From Pleurostoma richardsiae (lineage: Eukaryota; Ascomycota; Sordariomycetes; Calosphaeriales; Pleurostomataceae): DNA of 64,000 nt. The stretch spans positions 124,001 to 188,000 of the forward strand of contig JANBVO010000054.1 of NCBI GenBank assembly GCA_030052745.1, in the 5' to 3' direction. Every line of letters begins with the position of its first letter. Positions within the stretch are counted from its first letter, which is position 1. This document shows, piece by piece, positions 12,970 to 22,572 of the stretch. The notes under the pieces were generated by a model. The model was not told the DNA's origin, ran no database searches, and saw nothing but the letters and a program-made list of their open reading frames with translations. Both the position numbers and the translations under genes were made by a program.

Positions 12970-15900
12970 ATGTCGAACGATCCTTCGGTCCGCCGGCTGC
13001 TCCCCCAGAACGCCCAGGTGGGGAGCTTCTCCTTTGCGCCGCAGCAGCAACAGCAGCAGCAGCAGTACCAGCAGCCCCGGGAAACCCAGAAGAGTGCGCA
13101 TCATGGACCTCCATGCCCGCGGTTGCGCCGCCGTTCTAATTCATCGCTGCAGATTATGTTTTCGTGGACGAGCACAATCGCCACAAGCGACTGAAGGGTA
13201 CGGGACTAGGACCGGTCCACCCCCGCGGAGCTGCGCCCGCGACTGCCCGCGATTGTGAAGGCTGACGTTGATTTATCTTAGTGATGCGAGCATGTGAGGG
13301 ATGTCGGCGAAGAAAGATCAAATGCGACGCGGCGACCACCAACACGTGGCCTTGCTCCGCCTGTATTCGGCTGAAGCTGCACTGCGTTCGACCAAACGGC
13401 TTCGATGGCGCGGCGGATTCCGGGGTGTATGAGCCGTCCGGGAGCGGGTTCGAGACCTCCGCCTCGGCGCAGGATCCATATGGCCAGCAGCTTCCCATAC
13501 AGCCGCAGCAGCAACCGCAGCAGATGCTCGCGGGACCCTCCAAACCGGGGCCTTCAATGTACGCACCACAAGCCTCCTATACGGATAGCGGCATGTATCC
13601 GCCGGTGCAGTACTCCGATCCGCAAGCAGCAGCTCACGGCCTGAACTACACGACTATCCCGGCGTCCCAGATGGGCACAGTCGACCACTCTTACCCTCCA
13701 CAGCCGGTCTTTCCCACCCCGCCGCACCAGCACGGATCGCACGCGGACTCCCCTCCGGACTCTTATGCCCAGGATCAGTACGGCCAGCAGGATCTCGCGG
13801 ACCTGCTGGGGTCGCTCAAGGTCAACGAGGCTGGTACAGGTGAGTCGCGAATACGTCTAGCCGCGACGCGTCTCTGACAGTGTTTCCAGCACCGTATCTC
13901 AACAGCAAGATGAGAGGGAAGGCCCAGGCAGAGGAGGAACCGGCACTAGAAGATTCAGACGAGTATAAGAGCCCTCTACCCCCAATGATGTCAGGACCCG
14001 GCCTAAAGATCCGAATACCGCCGGAATTGATGCCCGACGACGAAACGATCCTTCACTACTTTGATTTATTCTTCGCCCATGTCCACCCATACGTTCCCGT
14101 ACTCGACAGGAGCACGTTCTATCAACAGTGGCAGAAGAACAGAGACTCTGTGTCTCCACTCATTATCGAGGCGATATTCGCCATTGCCGGACGCCTGGCG
14201 GATGATCCGGCGCAAGGACAGCAGTGGCTGGCTCTTGCAACGAGTATGGAACCCTCCCGTGCTCTGAAATGATGGGTTTACTGACTTCTGTAGGACACGC
14301 GGACTCCTTCATGGACGTGCCAAGATTGAGCACACTTCAAGCTCTGCTAATCATACTCAAGGCAAGGGAAGCTTCGCCAAAGCGCGGCTACTACTACCGC
14401 TCCTGGATGAGTATCGTTCAGTGTGTCCAAATGGGCAAAGACCTAGGCTTGGACGAGCACTACTTCGACCACAAAGCCGGGCGATCTTGCGGATTTAACC
14501 CGTCCGAGTGCCTCTTGAGGACCCGGATATGGCAGACTGTCTTCGTTTGTGAAGTTATGATCGGCTCCCCGCAAGGTAAAGTTGTGGATCTCTCTGTTTT
14601 GGAAGAATCTCGCTAACTGCTGTAGGCCGTACCGACCTGGCTGTGGAGATCGACTCAGTGGACCTGGGCGTCCCTCGGCCGCTCGTCAACGGCGACGAGT
14701 CTGAGTATCACGTCTCTCGAAATTTCACTTATTTTGCGCGGGCTGTCCGGAACGTCGCACGGCTGAACCAGGTCTATGCTCGCGTCAAGAGGAACAAGGA
14801 CTGGGGCGTCGACCCCGAGCTCGTTCAGCTTAATCCAGCGTTCCACAGCTGGCTCAGCGAGCTGCCTGCGGACCTGATCATCAACTTCCCCCAGGACGGC
14901 TCTCCGCCCTGGCTGCCGTCTCATTTCATCGGGAACATGCATTCTTACCATTACCTGAGCCTGATCCTGCTCAACAGGCCACAGCTGACCTTCCTCGAGC
15001 CCACGAGCGTCGACGGCCAGTGGAAGCAACACATGATGATCTGCTACACCTCCGCGAAGCTGCTCTGCCGGCTGCAAGAGGCTGTCCTGCAATCATATGG
15101 CCTGACCGCCCTCCAGTCAATGCAGCGCGGCGTCAACTTTACTATTTATTGCGTCCTTACCTGCATTGTTCTCCACTTGGTACGTGCCGCATGCATGAAC
15201 TCTTCCTGAAAATTCGGGCCCTAACTCATTCGATCGTGTAGGTGGCCCTAACCTCCCCAGATCCGGATCTGAATGCAGACGCCCGCGAGTACTTCACTCG
15301 CCACATGAGGATTCTGGAGAGGTGTATGACTGCCTGGCCGATGCCGGATATGCAGAGGCAGATTGACGCCGTACGCGAGGCCTTCTCCGCCGACACCAGG
15401 AAGCCGTTCGTCCTGAAGCCCAGCTTCCCGTACGGCAGCCCCCACCCGGCCGGGCAGCCGAGCCCATCCCGAGGCAACCCTGGCTTCCGACCCGGCATGC
15501 CTCGCACCGGATCCATGGAGCAGCAGACGATTGACACGCAGGCGGCTGTCCAGCATTCCCAAGTCAGTTACGCGGGCCACCCCATTTCTCCGCCAATCTC
15601 GGCAGGACCGGTAGACAGCAAGAGTGACTCACCCGGTGCTGTCCAGTCACTCGTCATGATGCAGGGCACCCAGGCGCCCGCGATGCAGCAGACCATACCC
15701 CTGGCCGATGCCCCGGGATGGAACCCGTCGCGCATCTTCGAGTGAGTGCCTTGAAACCTGGTCCCTTCCGGACTCTTAGATATTCGTGCTAACAGTTTCC
15801 TCGCAGCCAGTGGAACACGTCATTTGGTACGCCCCAGCTCCACTCTCCGCCTAGCACAGAAGCCTCGCAGACCAGTGTTCTAAGCATCCCCCCGTCGTCA

Positions 15901-16128
15901 GGTACCATGGAGGTCCCGACCCTCTCGGACATACAGGCGGTGCACACGAGCCTGCCTCAGGCGGCGCAGCAGGCGATGCCGCCTCCGCAGCAGTACTCGG
16001 CGGCCCCGGTGCAGAGTTTCGTGACCCCGGCGATGTGGCAGGAGTCGGTGGCCAGCGTGTACGAGGGGGGCCTGAAGAGGGCGTGGGATTACGACAGCAG
16101 CAACGTGTCCATGACGAGACGCAGATGA
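12970..16128 (+). CDS. Zn(II)2Cys6 transcription factor with fungal-specific regulatory domain
   Basis: This is a probable nuclear DNA-binding regulator; its targets are unknown. Eight exons fit without a frame conflict: 12970-13093, 13153-13197, 13282-13839, 13890-14243, 14294-14575, 14626-15179, 15242-15741 and 15807-16128, giving 912 residues. A short polyglutamine run precedes the binuclear zinc cluster, Cys61, 64, 71, 81, 84 and 91, within VMRACEGCRRRKIKCD. The gap between the third and fourth cysteines is nine residues. The fungal-specific transcription factor domain begins near residue 290 (DLFFAHVHPYVPVLDRSTF). The last 200 residues are rich in Pro, Ser and Gln, which suggests an activation or disordered tail. 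Intron 1 uses a GTGCGC donor but has a good CTAAT branch. I do not recognise which characterised regulator this matches, so no symbol is given. Confidence 0.92.
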
Positions 16129-17478
16129 CGAATGAGAATGACTTGCAAGTTGGAAAAGAAAAAGGGGCGTCGAGGACTCGGCTCTTATTTTTTTTTTTTG
16201 GTGTGGTCCATAATTGGGATTTCAGCATGGCTTGGGTCATCTTGGATGCGGACGCTATAGCATCGTGCCTACCGTCCTGTTCCTCCTTGAAACAGCATCG
16301 GGCCGCCTCGCGAGCTCTCCACATCGATCGTCGGCGTTTGGGGTAACCTTCGCCAGTACATATTTACGTTACAGGGGCGCAAAAATGAAGGAGGTACGAG
16401 AAGACTGAGGAAGGAGGTGGGCTTGTTGTGCCTTTTTTCTTTTGGGAGGATGCGAAGCAGAAAGAGATATCGAACGATATTGGGGGGCACAATCTGGGGA
16501 CGCAGTGGGTTCCTGACGGTTGACCATTTATTGTCATCTTCCGGTCAGATACCGGTTTTGCGCGCGGGAGAAGACGAATCCACAAGCCGAGGCATACAGT
16601 TGTCTATGATGCATGAGGTACATATCGACGCAAACAGGGCGTTGGGTCTTCTGGCGTTGACGGTAACGGGTGGCTCTTCTGATGGATCGTGACGGCGAAC
16701 ACTGAAGGAAGTCCAGTGGGCTGGGCAATATCCCTCTTGGCTTTTCCAGTGTTGAGTCGTAGGGTTTGTGAGGAGTCCACGGGTCTTCTTGGGAGGGAGG
16801 CGATGGCTTTTTTGTGTATCATCCGTCCGCGAGCTCGAAAGGATCTTGTTGGCGTCCATTGAATTTTGAGACGGGTGCGGGAGGATGTGTAGTAATACCG
16901 AGAGAGACCTCGTGAGAACCCGAAGAACATTTGACGATCATATACGGGACCGCACGGGATATTCTCTGATGATTCCTGATTTGACCTTCAATGAGATGAA
17001 GCTTATTTCCGCTTTCGGTGATGCATCATGGGTTGATACCATCACTTGAAAATTTGCTCTCCTGCTGCAACTCGCGATTGCGCCATCGCGAGGATGCCGC
17101 TCTAAAGAGGAGGGGAGCTCTATGCCAAGCACCGATAGTCCCCGCTCTACACGGGGTCCTTTTCCCAGGGAAACAGTCACCGTGCAGTGCAGTCCCTTTC
17201 CTTCCCTGTGACTCGTTCCTTATGGACAACTATAGGCTCGTTCCCATCCTGGGTCTACTTGAGTTAGGTTTACTTGGACGAAACGCCGGTCGAACCCTCA
17301 TCAGCACCCTCCTCATCCCGCGTCCCGCCGCCTGGGCTGGTGGGACAGCTATAGCATTTCCAGTATCCTTATGCAGCCGCTTCCTCAGTCACCTAAACCG
17401 GAGCCGGTCTTCTGAAAAGTATAAAACGCCCGCCGGCAGGCATAGATACCGGTGAAGCGGGACCCGGCAGGAGCCAGG
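16129..17478. other. Intergenic region, regulator 3' end and chromate transporter promoter
   Basis: This 1.35 kb holds the 3' end of the regulator, including a run of T near 16188-16199, and the promoter of the next gene. I see no coding signal in it. Confidence 0.5.
17420..17426 (+). promoter_or_regulatory. TATA box (TATAAAA) of the chromate transporter
   Basis: A consensus TATAAAA lies 53 bases before the ATG at 17479, a spacing that fits a short leader. Clear TATA boxes are uncommon in this window and often mark inducible genes. Confidence 0.6.
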
Positions 17479-19415
17479 ATGCGCTCCTCCTCGCCGTGGG
17501 AGGCGGCACTGAGACAATGGAGGGAGCACGCCCGGCCACGTCTGCCGCCGATCCGCCTCCCGGCCTCGGGTCTCCGCCGGCGGCTGTGGTGGACCTTGGC
17601 GGAGAACTGGCACCTGGGCATCACGTCCTTCGGGGGCCCGCCGGTGCATTTCAAGATCGTGAGTTGTGCAGTGTCCACCAGCGAGAGGGTGGAGGATGAG
17701 TCCGACGTTGTTTGGTGTTAGAGAAAGCAGGAGAAAAGCGGAAGACGCTGACGGAAGGCACTCTTACGAGTTGACAGTACAACGACAAGTTCGTCAAGCG
17801 GCTGGGCTGGATCGACGAGCAGCTTGTGAGTGGCACTGTGTCTATTATCCAGAGGCGGTCTTCATGACACACACGCCCCTGACCTAAAGAACGAGTGCTA
17901 ATACAGCGTGCAGTACCAGGAGCTCTTCACCGTCTGCCAGGCATTCTGCGGCCCTAGCAGCACCAAGATGCTCTACTCCATCAACCTCATCCACGGCGGC
18001 TTCCCGAGCGCCGTGCTCGGCTTCTTCCTGTGGGCGTGAGTGGCTCCGCCTATCTCCCTCCTCTCTCCCCCCAGCACCTACTTCTGCCCTCCTAGACACG
18101 CACCTGACATGACAAACCCAGGCTGCCCGGTGCCATCGGCATGTTCGGCCTGGCCATCGGCGTATCCCACATCGGCGAGTCTCTCCCAGCGGCGGTGTAC
18201 GCGCTTCTGTCGGGCCTCAACGCCGCCACCGTCGGGATCATCGCCCTGGCCGCCGTCGAGCTGGCGCGCAAGGCCATCAGCGACCGCCTCACGCGGGCGC
18301 TCGTCTTCCTCTGTGCGGCGGTCGGCCTGCTGTTCAACGCGCTGTGGTATTTCCCCGTGCTGATGGCCGCGGCCGGCCTCGTCACCGTCATCTACGACTT
18401 CCGGTGGCTGCACAGGCCCGCGAGGGCCGTCTTGGAGGTGCTCACCCTGAGGAGGCGCCGGCGGCCGGTGGTGGAGCGCGGGGAGGACGGCGCTGAATTA
18501 TCTGAGCGGGAGACCGGGCGGAGGGACCACGTTGGAGAAGTGGATAACGGAGAGGAGACGCCGTCGGGACCGTCGTCGTCCTCGACGCAGCCGCCGCTGC
18601 ACACATCGCCAACCGGCAGCGGCGTGTCGGGGCGAGAAGGCCTACCGGTCAACGAGCGAGAAGCTGCAGCAGAGCTGCCGGCGCGCCGAAGCTGGACGAA
18701 CGCAGAGGCTCGCTTCATCCCCCCGGACAGGCGCTTCGATTTTTCCTGGAAGTTGGGCCTGACTATCATCTCGCTCTTCTTCGTCTCCTTCGTGGTGGTC
18801 ATGGTCCTCCGCGGCGTACTGCCCCACAAGCCCATCCTCTACAGCCTGTTTGTCAATCTGTACCTCGCGGGCACCATCATCATCGGCGGCGGGCCCGTCG
18901 TCATACCGCTGCTGCGCGAGTACGTCGTGACCGAGGGCTGGGTCAGCGGCCGCGACTTCCTGATCGGCCTGGCCCTCATCCAGGGGTTCCCGGGCCCCAA
19001 CTTCAACTTCGCGGTGTACCTGGGCGCGCTGACGGCCATCTCCGGGGGGAAAAGCGCCGCCGCGGGCGCGCTGATCGGGTTCCTGGGCATCTTCACGCCC
19101 GGGCTCGTGCTCGTGCAGGGCACGATGGGCGTCTGGGGCGCCATACGCGGGTGGCGGGCCGTGCGGTCGGCGGTGCGCGGCATCCAGGCGTCGGCGATCG
19201 GCTTCATCTACACGGCCGTCTACCGCCTGTGGCAGATCGGCTGGTTCGAGGAGGGCTCCCTGGCGGGGACCAGCCTCGGGAACGACCCCTGGTGGGTGGT
19301 CGTCACAGCTACGAGCTTCGTCGGCGGGGCGTGGTTCGGCGTCAGTCCGCCGGTGGCGATCGTGATCGGGGCGGTGATGGGTCTGCTCAGATACGCAGTA
19401 GTGCAGTCATCGTAG
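17479..19415 (+). CDS. Chromate ion transporter (CHR family, two-domain)
   Basis: CHR-family proteins export chromate, probably in exchange for another ion, and protect against chromate that enters through sulfate uptake. Four exons (17479-17658, 17778-17825, 17914-18035, 18122-19415) encode 547 residues. The first CHR domain has the family motif FGGPPVHF, then KRLGWIDEQLYQELFTVCQ and a PG-type loop seen here as CGPSST. After a hydrophilic, Arg/Glu-rich loop of about 130 residues, the second domain carries GGGPVVIPLLREYV and QGFPGPNFNFAVYLGAL. Length and the doubled domain match the long fungal CHR proteins. The ATG at 17479 is chosen because a TATA box precedes it. Its stop lies 43 bases from the stop of the convergent neighbour. 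Confidence 0.93.
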
Positions 19416-19458
19416 GATAGAAAACCCTTCCCAGAAAATTCGGCATCGGCGCCGTGAA

Positions 19459-20492
19459 TTACTTGGACGAAGCGGCGTTCCGCCTGGCGATGGCGGCCGC
19501 GACCTCCCTCCAGACCCACGCGTTGTTCCTCTCGCCCCCCGCGACGGGCTCGATCTTGAAGTTGCCGACGGCGCGGAACATGTACCAGGGGCGCGAGGCG
19601 TCCTCGGCGCCGGTGTCGCGCACGTAGTTGACCATGCCGAGGCGGCGGCGGGCCGGGCGCAGGTCGGCGAGGGTCATCTGGCTGCGGCGCGGCTTGCCGA
19701 TGATGTTCATGGTGGTGACGTCGAGGCGGGTCGCGGGCGGCGGGCTGCGGAGGAAGGCGGCCAGGGCGTCGCGGGAGAGGCGGGCGTGCGGCGGCAGGCG
19801 GAGGTGGATCCAGGCCACGAAGGGGGAGGTGGTGTAGGCGACGAAGGCGAGGGGGACGATGCCGCAGGTTGCGACTGGAGGGACGGGTTAGAGGGTATAC
19901 ATTGTGCGTGGTTACGGAGACTCGAGGAAGGACGTATAGTGAGGGAAGTGAAGTGAAGAGGGAGTTGATGGATGAGTTAAAGGGGGTATAAGACGGGGTT
20001 GCAGAATGAGACTTTGATCGAGTGAAGGTGATAGTTGAAGGGAAGAACTCAAGATGAAAGACAGTCAGAGGCAGAGGAAAGACTCACCACCGGCTGCCTT
20101 CCAGAGTGGTTCATCCGCGGTGAGGTACGCGGGTGTGACGACGAGCCCGAAGAAGGCGAAGACGAAGAGGGTGGTGAGCTTGAGGCAGGCCAGAAAGGTG
20201 CTCCGGCCGGTGCCGGCGTGGTAGATGACGAGGGATTCGGGGTATGCTGTGCCACCATGTAAGCTTCTGATTCTCATTCAAGAGAGATGTTGTCCTTGTT
20301 ACCTAGGCGCTCTCTTCTCTTAGTTGTGGTTGAGGCAGCTCTTGTTGCCGAGAGATTGGACAGAGCATTGTGAAGAGTTTTCGGGAACGACCTCTGACAC
20401 GGCGCAACCAGTCTGAAGAGCCGGAGAGATTGCTGCTGTTGGCTGCGCAGGAGGGGTCGTTGGCCCCCTCGGAGGATGGCTAGGACTAGCAT
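19459..20492 (-). CDS. Two-pass membrane protein, probably mitochondrial (TMEM70/TMEM186-like in layout)
   Basis: Function is unknown; the layout suggests a mitochondrial inner-membrane protein. Three exons, 20492-20303, 20246-20088 and 19874-19459, give 254 residues. The N-terminus is rich in Arg, Ser and Gln with no acidic residues (RSQQQQSLRLFRLV), as in mitochondrial presequences. After it comes YPESLVIYHAGTGR, then two hydrophobic segments (around LKLTTLFVFAFFGLVV and VPLAFVAYTTSPFV) separated by a short loop, and a C-terminal domain with TTMNIIGKPRRSQM and ending after VVNYVRDT-like and RPWYMFRAVG motifs. The hairpin followed by a soluble tail resembles TMEM70-type assembly factors. I recognise it as a conserved fungal protein but cannot assign a proven role. 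Confidence 0.8.
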
Positions 20493-20844
20493 GATGATGA
20501 TTGTTCGGTCTAGAGTTGCTGAGAGGTATTCTCAGATGATTAAAAGTGAAGTGAGTTGATGATGGGTGAGCTATGAGAGAGAGGTATGGAGTATCAGCAG
20601 AGTGCCGAGCTACAGGGATTAGGTTAGCTATCCCCAAACCCCTGCAAGCGTGGCCCAAGCTCCTTCAGCTTCCACCGCTGAGGAGCTCATATTTACAGAT
20701 CCAGAGACCATAGTATTACGACTAATTATGAATGAAACAAGAGTATCTGCGACTTGTAGGACCTTGGATTTGTTTCTCGCATTCCTATAGACTGGACTTG
20801 ACAACTCTCGCAGACGGCGGAATTACAAGGCCACGCTCTGCCTA
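20493..20844. promoter_or_regulatory. Intergenic region between two minus-strand genes
   Basis: These 352 bases lie between the thioredoxin-fold gene's stop side (left edge at 20845) and the start of the membrane-protein gene, so they hold the promoter of the latter and the 3' end of the former. No other signal was seen. Confidence 0.5.
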
Positions 20845-21578
20845 TCAGGCATCAGCAACGTTCTTCTTCAGCCAGTCCAGCCACTGCTCGGCCGTCCATC
20901 CGCTGCTGATATCGTTATTGACCACCCCGTCGAAGATCACCGTCGGCGACACGTGCACGCCCACCAGCCTCGCCATCTTGATCACCACCTTCAGGTCGTT
21001 GGTCACCCCGTTGCCCACGTTCAGGCTCCCGTCGCCCGCCGGCTTGTCCGGGATCGCCAGCAGCGCGTACACCTCCTCCTCCGCGACGCCCGCGCTCGAC
21101 GCCGCCAGCGCCGCCAGCCGCCGGTACGTGGCGTTGCGCGGCTCGCCCACGAGGCTGACGTCGAAGTAGTCGCGCTGCGCCGCGAACAGCGCGTTGCTGA
21201 AGGCCCAGAACCGCCCCGGCGCCAGCCGCTGCACGGCCAGCGCCGCCTCGTGCACCAGCGTCGAGCTCGGGTGCCACGGCTGCACCTGCTGCCGGAAGAT
21301 GACCTGCACGCGCGGGGCGAGGGCCTTGTCGGCGCGGATGGCCGGCGCCACCGAGGTGACGAAGGTCTTGAAGAGCTCTGCGGGCGGCGGCGTTGTCAGT
21401 ATGGGGAGAGATGGGACGAGGCGGAGGGCGAAGTCGCACTTGCGGAGTAGGGGCACACGTAGTCGAGGTACAGCTCGATGGTGTGCAGCGGCTCGGTCGA
21501 CTCGGTGGGCGCGGGGGCTGCGGGGTCGTCCTGGAAGAAGATGAGCCGGTGGCCCTTGAACTTCGGGGGGAGCGCCAT
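20845..21578 (-). CDS. Thioredoxin-fold (DsbA-like) protein with a single active-site cysteine
   Basis: Two exons, 21578-21440 and 21377-20845, encode 223 residues. The N-terminal part has a beta strand followed by DYVCPYSAKLFKTF, the position of the CxxC motif in DsbA and thioredoxin-like folds, but only Cys42 is present, as CPYS. A helical insertion with FWAFSNALFAAQRDYFD follows. The C-terminal segment VSPTVIFDGVVNN provides the cis-proline (V-S-P-T) expected opposite the active site, and the protein ends with WTAEQWLDWLKKN. With no second cysteine, it is more likely a glutathione-dependent or isomerase-like protein than a dithiol oxidase. There is no clear signal peptide, so a cytosolic location is likely. 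The substrate is unknown. Confidence 0.85.
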
Positions 21579-22572
21579 CGCGGATAGTCGTGTGAGGGTG
21601 TAAGTCGTTGATGATGGATAGTCTTATGGGTGACTATTTCGTCGAGCTGAAGTGGCTGTAGGTGAACGAGGTAAGAGGTGAAGTGAGCTTTCTTGGAGTT
21701 GCTGAGGGGTTGAGAGTCCTGATATATCTACCAGCTCTGTCAACTGCACAAGACGAGTACGGTAAGCAGGCGGGTGCTGACTATTACGAAGCAAAGAAAC
21801 TCCGGCGTTGCAGGCCGAATTGTGGAAACGCTATTTGGAATCGCGCGATCATGCAAGCTGCCGCTCAGACGTCACTCGCCCCTTGGAGAGAGCCGGAAGG
21901 GGTAGCCGGAGGGGCTCATGCAGAATGATGCTACCGCGGCCCGGCGCACGCAATTGTCATCATCACGCAGAGCGAAGGAGGGAACATCGATGTGATCAGT
22001 AAACCCCGAACCAGCGTCCCTATTTTTTTTGGTCGTCCCGTCCCCGTCCCCGTCCCCGTCCCCGGCCCCGTCCCCGTATCCTAATACTCCAATCCGAGCT
22101 TTGCCCTTGCTAAATTGACAGTTGGTAGGTAAGAATAATTACGGCTGAACATGTAATTACAGCCTCGAAACATCCAAACGCTGTGTACACTTCCCCCAGA
22201 CTCCATCTTTGGCCCCGTGTCCCCTTTATCAACAGATACCCGGCCAGACCTTCTCCAATGGCTTCCCATAACAACAAGGAAACTTCAATCCGCTGAAAGC
22301 TCCGGTAAAATCAGAATAAGTCAATATAGAACACGCTGTAAATCTCACATCCCCTGTAATGGCCTCCAGGCCTCGGCTGATACCGTATATCCCACCTATT
22401 TATAATCGGTTGCCTTTCCCGAATCCCCCTTTGCTTTTGGTTGCCGGCTAGTAGTACACAACATCTCTTCGTGTCATCATGGCTCGTCGCGACTCTCATC
22501 GTACAGCGCTCAGCTCCCCAGGAATTGGATCGATTATGTCGGCAGGCCCGAGCCGATGCTCTCTAGGTTCAC
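21579..22572. other. Intergenic region with C-rich repeat
   Basis: About 1 kb between two minus-strand genes: promoter of the thioredoxin-fold gene at the left, 3' end of the Prm10-like gene at the right. It contains a T run at about 22022-22030 and the C-run tract described separately. I see no gene. Confidence 0.5.
22036..22077. repeat. CCCCGT tandem repeat tract (minus-strand G-quadruplex candidate)
   Basis: Seven runs of three or four C are spaced by two bases (CCCCGT units with one CCGG variant). On the minus strand this gives six GGGG runs with very short loops, a strong G-quadruplex pattern. It lies downstream of the Prm10-like gene and upstream of the thioredoxin-fold gene. Confidence 0.75.

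Noticed and set aside
13018-13023. GTGGGG as donor of the first intron of the Zn-cluster regulator
   Set aside because: It ends the exon in the wrong phase for the zinc-cluster frame; the GTGCGC donor at 13094 with a CTAAT branch restores the frame and gives a normal 59-base intron.
17270-17320. tRNA B-box-like string (GGTTCGACC on the minus strand)
   Set aside because: The last bases do not fit the B-box, no A-box lies at the right distance and no cloverleaf can be drawn. A similar partial match near 34764 fails in the same way.
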